Shown in pieces: positions 57,752 through 64,000 of a stretch of 64,000 nt of DNA (positions within the stretch are counted from its first letter, which is position 1; each line of letters starts with the position of its first letter). Origin of the DNA: Flavobacterium sp. NRK1 (lineage in GTDB: Bacteria; Bacteroidota; Bacteroidia; Flavobacteriales; Flavobacteriaceae); NCBI RefSeq assembly GCF_024054175.1, contig NZ_JAMXLA010000001.1, positions 1,705,930-1,769,929 of the forward strand, given 5' to 3'. A model generated the notes under the pieces. It did no database searches. It was not told the DNA's origin and was given only the letters and a program-made list of their open reading frames with translations. A program made the translations under genes and the position numbers.

Positions 57752-58117
57752 ATGAACATATTCGTAGGTAGCCTTCCGTTCAGTTTAGAGGAGGCAGATT
57801 TAAGAGAGTCTTTTGAGGCTTATGGTGCTGTAGAGTCTGTAAAGATCATTACAGATAAATTTACAGGCAGAAGTAAAGGTTTTGGCTTCGTTGAGATGTC
57901 AAACGACGATGAGGCTCAAAAAGCTATCGATGAGCTGAATGGCGCTACAGTAGCAGGCAGGACTATTGTTGTAAACAAGTCTGAGCCGAGACCGGAAGGC
58001 GAGAGAAAGAGCTTTAACAACAACCGTGGCGGTGGTTTCAACAGAGACAATAACCGTAGTGGTGGTGGAGGCTTTAACCGTGGCGGTGGTGATTACAACC
58101 GTGGAGGACGCTACTAA
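57752..58117 (+). CDS. glycine-rich RRM RNA-binding protein
   Basis: The 121-residue protein has one RNA recognition motif (1-78) with RNP2 NIFVGSLP (2-9) and RNP1 RSKGFGFVEM (near 40-49). A Gly/Arg/Asn-rich tail of about 40 residues follows (FNNNRGGGFNRDNN; GGGGFNRGGG), like the Rbp proteins of cyanobacteria and cold-inducible RRM proteins. It probably acts as an RNA chaperone or post-transcriptional regulator in the cytoplasm. A perfect promoter (57688-57717) and a run of ten T residues directly before the ATG (57742-57751) are notable. It is monocistronic, closed by a strong terminator. Confidence 0.93.
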   Translation: MNIFVGSLPFSLEEADLRESFEAYGAVESVKIITDKFTGRSKGFGFVEMSNDDEAQKAIDELNGATVAGRTIVVNKSEPRPEGERKSFNNNRGGGFNRDNNRSGGGGFNRGGGDYNRGGRY

Positions 58118-58148
58118 AAATAGATATTTACAAGTACAATATATATTT

Positions 58149-58180
58149 TATCCCGACTCATTGAGTCGGGATTTTTTTTG
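58149..58180 (+). terminator. terminator of the RRM gene
   Basis: The stem TCCCGACTCA (58151-58160) / TGAGTCGGGA (58162-58171) with an eight-T run, 33 bases after the stop. Confidence 0.92.
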
Positions 58181-58249
58181 TCTTTTAAACAGGGTTTCTC
58201 AAAGGTTCATTTGTTTATAACTTATAATCTCCTTTCTTTTTAAAAATTG

Positions 58250-58257
58250 TATTTTTG
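58250..58257 (+). promoter_or_regulatory. dnaE: -7 promoter element for dnaE
   Basis: TATTTTTG, 62 bases before the ATG. Confidence 0.55.
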
Positions 58258-58319
58258 AAAAGTCTGCTCCCTTGAGTAGTAATTCATTAAAATTTTTTTA
58301 TAAAAATCCTTAAGTTGGT

Positions 58320-61300
58320 ATGTACCTGATATTTGACACTGAAACAACCGGATTGCCCAAACGCTGGGACGCCCCAATTACAGATACCGATAACTGGCCA
58401 AGGTGTATACAGATAGCCTGGCAGCTGCATGATGATATGGGGCAGCTTATAGAACATCAGGATTATATGGTTAGGCCTGATGGGTTTAATATTCCCTATG
58501 ATGCAGAGCGTATTCACGGTATATCTACAGAACTGGCTGCAGAGCAGGGTATTGAACTTGCTGAGGTTTTGGAAAAATTTAATGCAGCATTATCAAGATC
58601 AAAATTCATAGTAGGGCAAAATGTTGGCTTTGATGTTAACATTATGGGATCTGAATTTTACCGGATGGGGATAGAGAGTCCTATGGTGAAAATGAAAGTA
58701 CTTGATACCTGTACAGAAATTACTGCCGACCTTTTAAAACTACCGGGAGGCCGTGGAGGCCGTTTTAAACTGCCTACCCTTACCGAGCTTCACCAGTATT
58801 TATTTGGTGAGCCATTTGCCGAAGCGCACAATGCTACTGCCGACGTTGAAGCAACTACACGCTGTTTTCTGGAGTTGTTAAAAAGACAGATTTTTACAGC
58901 AGAAGAGCTGGATGTGCCAGTTTCATATTTTAGTGACTTTACAACGAAAAATCCTCAGCCTATACAGCTTATAGGATTAAAGCACATAAACCTGAAACAA
59001 GCCTCTGTTGAGGTACGCAGGCGACTTGAACAGCTTAAATCTGCGGAGGTTATTCATACTAATATCGCAGAAGAGCATCATGATATAAAAGATACAGATT
59101 TTGTACATCTGCATAATCATACGCAATTCTCTGTACTACAATCTACTATATCTGTACCGGATCTTGTTAAAGCAGCGGCCAAATATAAAATGCCTGCTGT
59201 TGCCATGACAGATCATGCTAATATGATGGGCGCATTTCATTTTGTAAGTAATGTGCTTAATCATAACAAAGTAGCCGAAGCTAAAAATAAAGCTTTAGAG
59301 GAAGCAGGAGAGCAGCCTACCGAGGTATTGATGAAACCTATTGTAGGTGTTGAGTTTTTTGTTTGTGATGATCACAGGGATAAAACACGTAAAGACAACG
59401 GTTACCAGGTTGTTTTGATGGCTAAAAATAAAAATGGCTATCATAATCTGGCAAAAATGTCGTCTATAGCCTTTACTGCCGGATTCTATTATGTACCCAG
59501 AATTGATAAAAAAGTTATAGAGCAGTATAAAGAAGATATTATTGTATTGTCGGGGAATTTATATGGGGAGATTCCCAACAAGATATTAAATATTGGTGAA
59601 AATCAGGCTGAAGAGGCATTGCTGTGGTGGAAAGGCATGTTTGGCGATGATTTTTATATAGAGTTAATGCGCCATGGGCAGGAAGATGAAAATCGTGTAA
59701 ATCAGTCATTAATTTCATTGGCCCGCAAGCATGACGTTAAACTTGTAGCGACTAATAATACTTATTATGTAAATAAAGAAGACTCTCATGCGCACGATAT
59801 CTTATTGTGTGTTAAAGATGGTGAAAAACAGGCAACGCCAATTGGGCGGGGCCGTGGTTTCCGTTACGGGCTTCCTAATAATGAATATTACTTTAAGTCG
59901 GGAGATGAGATGAAGGAGCTTTTCAAAGACCTGCCCGAAGCTATTGCTAATATTCAGGAAATTGTAGATAAAGTTGAAATTTATTCACTTTACAGAGATG
60001 TATTGCTTCCCAAATTTGATATTCCTGAAGAATTTATAGATCCTGAAGATAAATTAGATGGGGGTAAACGTGGCGAAAATAAGTACCTGCGCGACCTTAC
60101 TTACAAAGGTGCGCAAAAGCGTTATGGTGAAATAACCGATGATGTTCGCGAGCGCCTTGATTTTGAATTGAAGACCATTGAAAACAGTGGCTATCCGGGA
60201 TATTTTCTTATTGTACAGGATTTCATTGCCGAGGCACGTAATATGGGTGTTTCGGTAGGGCCGGGAAGAGGATCTGCGGCGGGATCTGCTGTGGCGTATT
60301 GTTTAGGGATTACAAATATTGACCCTATTAAGTACGACCTCCTTTTTGAGCGTTTCCTTAATCCTGACCGTGTATCAATGCCCGATATTGATATCGATTT
60401 TGATGATGAAGGACGTGGCCGTGTAATGGATTACGTTATTAATAAATATGGGGCAAGCCAGGTAGCACAAATTATTACCTATGGTACTATGGCGGCAAAA
60501 TCGTCAATTCGTGATACCGCAAGGGTGCTAGATCTGCCATTATTTGAAGCTGATAAAATAGCGAAGCTAATACCTAACCTTAAGCTTGCAAAAATATTCA
60601 ATCTTGATGCCAATGCTCTTAAAAGTGCATTGCGTGCAGAAGAATATGAAAAGGTTGTAGAGCTTATTGCTCTTGCTGATGGGGGTGATTTAACAGGTGA
60701 AACTATTCAGCAGGCAAAAGTTCTTGAAGGGTCATTGCGTAATACAGGTATCCACGCATGTGGTGTAATTATTACACCGGATGATATTACCAATTTCGTA
60801 CCTGTATCTGTAGCAAAAGACTCCGACCTTTATGTTACCCAGTTTGATAACTCGGTGGTAGAAAGTGCAGGATTGTTGAAAATGGACTTTTTGGGTCTAA
60901 AGACTCTTACGCTGATAAAAGATACCGTTAAGCTTGTAAAATATAAGCATGGCATTGACCTCGATCCGGAATCGTTTCCGATAGATGATGTAAAAACATA
61001 TGAGCTTTTTCAGCGTGGTGAAACTGTAGGGGTGTTTCAGTATGAATCGCCAGGCATGCAGAAATACATGAAGGATCTTAAGCCTACTGTATTTGCCGAC
61101 CTTATTGCGATGAATGCATTATACCGTCCGGGCCCGTTGGAATATATTCCGAGTTTCGTTAGAAGAAAGAATGGGGAAGAGGAAATTAAATATGACCTTG
61201 ATGCCTGCGAAGAATACCTGAAAGAAACTTATGGTATTACGGTATATCAGGAACAGGTGATGCTACTGTCGCAAAAGCTGGCTGGTTTTACGAAAGGTGA

Positions 61301-62819
61301 AGCCGACGTATTGCGTAAGGCAATGGGTAAAAAGCAAAAGGATGTACTGGATAAAATGAAACCTAAGTTTATAGAGCAAGCTGCCGAAAAAGGGCATGAT
61401 CCTACAGTACTTGAAAAAATATGGAAAGACTGGGAAGCGTTTGCAAGTTATGCTTTTAACAAATCGCACTCTACCTGTTATGCTTGGGTTGCCTATCAAA
61501 CAGCCTATCTTAAGGCGCATTATCCGGCAGAATATATGGCTGCTGTACTTTCCAATAATATGAACGATATTAAGCAGGTTACCTTCTTTATGGAAGAGTG
61601 TAAACGTATGGGCTTACAGGTTCTTGGGCCTGATGTAAATGAATCATATTATAAATTTACAGTTAACGACCATGGAGCAGTGCGTTTTGGTATGGGGGCG
61701 ATTAAAGGTGTTGGCGCCGGTGCGGTAGAAACTATTGTAGCAAACAGAAAAGATGGAGCTTATAAATCAATATTTGATCTTGCCAAACGTATAGATTTGC
61801 GTGCTGCCAATAAAAAAGCGTTTGAAAACCTTGCCCTTGCCGGAGGCTTTGATTGTTTTACTAATACACACAGGGGGCAGTATTTTCATATGGATTCCAG
61901 CGAAAATATTTCGTTTTTGGAAAAGGCTATGCGTTATGGGTCTAAATTTCAGGAAAACGAAAATTCATCTCAGGTAAGCCTTTTCGGGGAAGCAAGTGAA
62001 GTGCAGATTCCCGAACCTGTAGTGCCGCCGTGTGAAGAATGGAGTACAATGGAAAAGCTGGCAAAAGAAAAAGAAGTTGTAGGTATTTATATATCAGGGC
62101 ATCCGCTTGATGATTATAAATTTGAAATGAAATATTTTTGCAATTCAAGGCTTGAAGCACTCAAAAACCTGGAGCAGCATATTACAAAAAATTTAAGTTT
62201 TGGGGGTATTATTTCTAATGTACAGCACAGAGTTGCCAAAAATGGTAAAGGCTGGGCTTCATTTGTTCTGGAAGGATATGATGAAAGTCATGAATTCAGA
62301 ATATATGGAGAAGAATATCTCAAGTTCAGGCATTTTCTAATAGGTAATAATTTTACGTTTATGAAAGTGCTTGTTAAAGAAGGCTGGACAAATGCAGAGG
62401 GTAAAAAGGGGGAGCCGAGGCTTCAGTTTATAGCCATACAATATCTTCAGGATGTATTAACCACATTCGCCAAAAAACTTATCATTCAGTTTAATGTATT
62501 AGATTTACAGGATCAGCTCATCGTAACGCTTAGCGAACTCTTTAAAAGCAATATTGGAGACAATACAGTAACTTTTGAAGTAATGGAACTGCAAAAGGTT
62601 ATGAGGAAGGTTGAGATTGCCAATACCCAATTAAAAGACACTGCAACAGAGGATATTGATGAATTTGATCAGGAAGTTACAGAACCTGTTATAGCGGACG
62701 TGGAAGATATACAGGTAATGACTAAATTAAGTATGCCAAGCCGTAAATTGAAGGTTAAAATAAGTAATGAATTGCTACATGAACTGGAAAAACTTCAGGT
62801 GAATTTTAAACTGAATTAA
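58320..62819 (+). CDS. dnaE: DNA polymerase III alpha subunit fused to an N-terminal proofreading exonuclease
   Basis: The 1499-residue replicative polymerase starts with a DnaQ-like 3'-5' exonuclease (about 1-190). The exonuclease has the DEDD set: D6 and E8 in FDTETTG, Asp in QNVGFDVN near 102, and the NATADVEATT motif near 180. The PHP domain follows (HLHNHTQFSVLQ near 261), then the polymerase palm with catalytic aspartates in PDIDIDFDDEGRG (near 688-700), the fingers and thumb, the beta-clamp-binding region, and the OB and tau-binding end (to 1499). In most bacteria proofreading is a separate epsilon subunit; this fusion is a Bacteroidota trait. The gene has its own promoter and trxA follows 118 bases later. 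Confidence 0.97.
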   Translation: MYLIFDTETTGLPKRWDAPITDTDNWPRCIQIAWQLHDDMGQLIEHQDYMVRPDGFNIPYDAERIHGISTELAAEQGIELAEVLEKFNAALSRSKFIVGQNVGFDVNIMGSEFYRMGIESPMVKMKVLDTCTEITADLLKLPGGRGGRFKLPTLTELHQYLFGEPFAEAHNATADVEATTRCFLELLKRQIFTAEELDVPVSYFSDFTTKNPQPIQLIGLKHINLKQASVEVRRRLEQLKSAEVIHTNIAEEHHDIKDTDFVHLHNHTQFSVLQSTISVPDLVKAAAKYKMPAVAMTDHANMMGAFHFVSNVLNHNKVAEAKNKALEEAGEQPTEVLMKPIVGVEFFVCDDHRDKTRKDNGYQVVLMAKNKNGYHNLAKMSSIAFTAGFYYVPRIDKKVIEQYKEDIIVLSGNLYGEIPNKILNIGENQAEEALLWWKGMFGDDFYIELMRHGQEDENRVNQSLISLARKHDVKLVATNNTYYVNKEDSHAHDILLCVKDGEKQATPIGRGRGFRYGLPNNEYYFKSGDEMKELFKDLPEAIANIQEIVDKVEIYSLYRDVLLPKFDIPEEFIDPEDKLDGGKRGENKYLRDLTYKGAQKRYGEITDDVRERLDFELKTIENSGYPGYFLIVQDFIAEARNMGVSVGPGRGSAAGSAVAYCLGITNIDPIKYDLLFERFLNPDRVSMPDIDIDFDDEGRGRVMDYVINKYGASQVAQIITYGTMAAKSSIRDTARVLDLPLFEADKIAKLIPNLKLAKIFNLDANALKSALRAEEYEKVVELIALADGGDLTGETIQQAKVLEGSLRNTGIHACGVIITPDDITNFVPVSVAKDSDLYVTQFDNSVVESAGLLKMDFLGLKTLTLIKDTVKLVKYKHGIDLDPESFPIDDVKTYELFQRGETVGVFQYESPGMQKYMKDLKPTVFADLIAMNALYRPGPLEYIPSFVRRKNGEEEIKYDLDACEEYLKETYGITVYQEQVMLLSQKLAGFTKGEADVLRKAMGKKQKDVLDKMKPKFIEQAAEKGHDPTVLEKIWKDWEAFASYAFNKSHSTCYAWVAYQTAYLKAHYPAEYMAAVLSNNMNDIKQVTFFMEECKRMGLQVLGPDVNESYYKFTVNDHGAVRFGMGAIKGVGAGAVETIVANRKDGAYKSIFDLAKRIDLRAANKKAFENLALAGGFDCFTNTHRGQYFHMDSSENISFLEKAMRYGSKFQENENSSQVSLFGEASEVQIPEPVVPPCEEWSTMEKLAKEKEVVGIYISGHPLDDYKFEMKYFCNSRLEALKNLEQHITKNLSFGGIISNVQHRVAKNGKGWASFVLEGYDESHEFRIYGEEYLKFRHFLIGNNFTFMKVLVKEGWTNAEGKKGEPRLQFIAIQYLQDVLTTFAKKLIIQFNVLDLQDQLIVTLSELFKSNIGDNTVTFEVMELQKVMRKVEIANTQLKDTATEDIDEFDQEVTEPVIADVEDIQVMTKLSMPSRKLKVKISNELLHELEKLQVNFKLN

Positions 62820-62895
62820 TTTTCTTAATAAATTCCTTCTATTTTAAGATAGCTAAAACTAATATATGTTTAACAAAAAAATGAATATTAATATG

Positions 62896-62903
62896 TAAAT
62901 TTG
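62896..62903 (+). promoter_or_regulatory. trxA: -7 promoter element for trxA
   Basis: TAAATTTG, 34 bases before the trxA ATG. Confidence 0.6.
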
Positions 62904-62937
62904 TTATCTAAAACTAATTTAAAAAAGAATATATATA

Positions 62938-63255
62938 ATGGCACAAGCAATAACAGATGCTACTTTTGATGAAGTGGTATTAAAATCAGACAAACCGGTA
63001 TTAGTAGACTTTTGGGCAGCATGGTGCGGCCCATGTCGTATGGTAGGTCCTATCATTGAAGAGATCAGCAACGAGTACGAAGGAAAAGCTGTTGTTGGTA
63101 AAGTAGATGTAGATGCTAATCAGGAGTTTGCTGCAAAATACGGAGTAAGAAACATTCCTACAGTATTAGTTTTCCAAAACGGAGAAGTAGTAGGCCGTCA
63201 GGTTGGTGTAGCTCCAAAAGCAACTTATACTAATGCTATTGATGCTTTACTATAA
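62938..63255 (+). CDS. trxA: thioredoxin
   Basis: The 105-residue protein is a classical thioredoxin. The redox motif is WCGPC (29-33), the preceding strand is VLVDFWAAW, and the cis-Pro loop is RNIPTVLVFQNGE (near 73-85). It reduces disulfides in cytoplasmic proteins such as ribonucleotide reductase, with electrons from thioredoxin reductase. Length and motifs are standard. It has its own -7 element and a terminator at 63282-63314. Confidence 0.96.
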   Translation: MAQAITDATFDEVVLKSDKPVLVDFWAAWCGPCRMVGPIIEEISNEYEGKAVVGKVDVDANQEFAAKYGVRNIPTVLVFQNGEVVGRQVGVAPKATYTNAIDALL

Positions 63256-63279
63256 TTAAGTTACAAAGCAATTAAATAT

Positions 63280-63314
63280 AAAAGAGCTCTTACTTTATGG
63301 TAAGGGCTTTTTTA
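63280..63314 (+). terminator. terminator of trxA
   Basis: An imperfect stem AAAGAGCTCTTAC / GTAAGGGCTTTTTT spans 63281-63313 and is followed by a T-rich stretch. Confidence 0.7.
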
Positions 63315-63367
63315 TTGGAAAATTGCAGATAACCTGTATCGCTATGGGAGGATAAATACAAAATCGC

Positions 63368-63375
63368 TACATTTG
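63368..63375 (+). promoter_or_regulatory. -7 promoter element for the DUF58 gene
   Basis: TACATTTG, five bases before the ATG at 63381, so the transcript would have an extremely short leader if this element is used. Confidence 0.5.
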
Positions 63376-63380
63376 AAATT

Positions 63381-64000
63381 ATGAAGATAGAAGGGCAATT
63401 AGAAAAAATATCCAGTTTTTCGCATCTTGAATTACTGGCAAATCAAATCGTTGAAGGGTTTATTTCAGGTATGCATAAAAGTCCGTTTCACGGATTCTCC
63501 TCAGAATTTGCAGAACATAAGGTATATAATGCAGGTGAGAGTACCAGGCATATAGACTGGAAGCTTTTTGCCCGTACCGACAGGTTATATACTAAACGCT
63601 TTGAAGAGGAAACTAATTTAAGGTGCCATCTTATAATTGATAATTCTTCTTCTATGCATTATCCAAAGCTTAAACAGGGACAGCAGTTTTACGAAAATAA
63701 GATTGGTTTTTCAGTTTTAGCATCTGCGGTGCTTATGGAGCTTTTAAAGCATCAGCGCGATGCAGTAGGACTTAGCGTGTATTCTGACAGCTATGAGTTC
63801 TATGCGCCGGAAAAGGGCAGTGGCAGGCATCACAGGATGTTATTGAATAAGCTTGAAGAGATGCTGAATTCACCAGGAAGAAGCAAGCCAACAGATACCA
63901 CAACTTTTTTGCACCAGATAGCCCAGAAAATGCATCGACGTTCTATGATCATATTGTTTACAGATATGTTTCAGCCGGGTAATGATGAGGCATTGTTTAA
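63381..64000 (+). CDS. DUF58 domain protein, 5' part (cut by window end)
   Basis: The frame is open from the ATG at 63381 to the window edge, giving about 206 residues of a protein that normally has about 290. The DUF58 hallmarks are all here: a start with HLELLANQIVEGFISGMHKSPFHG, the GESTRHIDWKLFARTDRLYTKRFEEETN core (near residue 55-82, in part), and the von Willebrand-like Asp-x-Ser-x-Ser motif IIDNSSSMHY (near 90), which may bind a metal. DUF58 proteins of Bacteroidota usually lie in operons with a MoxR-type AAA ATPase and VWA proteins (the BatA-E system), though here the upstream gene is trxA with its own terminator, so the partners probably follow downstream, outside the window. Confidence 0.88.
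   Translation, partial: MKIEGQLEKISSFSHLELLANQIVEGFISGMHKSPFHGFSSEFAEHKVYNAGESTRHIDWKLFARTDRLYTKRFEEETNLRCHLIIDNSSSMHYPKLKQGQQFYENKIGFSVLASAVLMELLKHQRDAVGLSVYSDSYEFYAPEKGSGRHHRMLLNKLEEMLNSPGRSKPTDTTTFLHQIAQKMHRRSMIILFTDMFQPGNDEALF

Noticed and set aside
1..64000. tRNA, rRNA or CRISPR features
   Set aside because: I read all gaps between genes on both strands and saw no cloverleaf-like GTTCRA/CCA ends, no rRNA core and no regularly spaced direct repeats.

Overview
The window is an AT-rich chromosomal segment from a member of the Bacteroidota, most likely Flavobacterium or a close relative in the Flavobacteriaceae. The reasons are these. Many genes are preceded by the Bacteroidota-type -7 promoter element TAnnTTTG. 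Three proteins end in type IX secretion (T9SS) type A sorting domains. There is a TonB-dependent receptor with a carboxypeptidase-regulatory-like domain. Several domains of unknown function typical of the group are present (DUF5686, DUF3098, DUF4271, DUF4296, DUF6252). DNA polymerase III alpha is fused to a proofreading exonuclease, and ribosomal protein S16 carries a long acidic tail. I saw no rRNA, tRNA, CRISPR array, prophage or intact transposase. No gap between genes exceeds 300 bases.

Layout. 1-2.5 kb: end of a ketoacyl synthase, an SDR oxidoreductase, a small beta-barrel protein and a PAP2-like membrane protein. 2.5-9 kb: rpoN, asnS, a Gdx-type SMR exporter and a DUF5686 outer-membrane protein. 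8.8-17 kb: frr-pyrH, a patatin, a thioredoxin-like protein, an S41 protease, then a long leftward run ftsX-DUF3098-uppP-truB-barrel protein-YiiX amidase. 17-21.8 kb: leuS, a barrel protein and a YugP-like metallopeptidase. 21.8-22.7 kb: an orphan lipoprotein flanked by GC-richer REP-like repeats, the only part that looks recently mobile. 22.7-27.8 kb: GH16 lipoprotein, Lrp-type regulator, saccharopine-dehydrogenase-family protein, DUF423 and pckA. 27.9-34.5 kb: hemD-like, DUF4271, dolichyl-phosphate-mannose-synthase-like glycosyltransferase, pyrC, DUF4296 lipoprotein, epimerase and tyrS. 34.5-43.2 kb: LuxE-like protein; then a leftward module of TonB-dependent receptor, lipoprotein and T9SS mini-protein, divergent from a PhoB/PhoR-like two-component system; then a glycosyltransferase. 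43.2-48 kb: trmB, LysE-type exporter, alkyltransferase-like protein, mrp, a NifU-like protein, ferredoxin-NADP reductase and a 2Fe-2S ferredoxin. 48-54 kb: two paralogous M43-like secreted metalloproteases, DUF3050 protein and a glutaryl-CoA-dehydrogenase-like enzyme. 54-64 kb: a secreted protein with a damaged or unusual start, rpsP-rimM-tRNA methyltransferase, DUF6252 lipoprotein, RRM protein, dnaE, trxA and a DUF58 protein cut by the window end.

Most genes are housekeeping (translation, cell wall, iron-sulfur and redox chemistry, replication). The accessory part is the secretion and nutrient-uptake set: T9SS cargo, the TonB module and the GH16 enzyme. I found no convincing new multi-gene system. 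The best leads are the REP-like islet, the TonB module with paired palindromes in front of a PhoB-like regulator, the ACG or lost start codon near 54195, and several enzymes with altered key residues.
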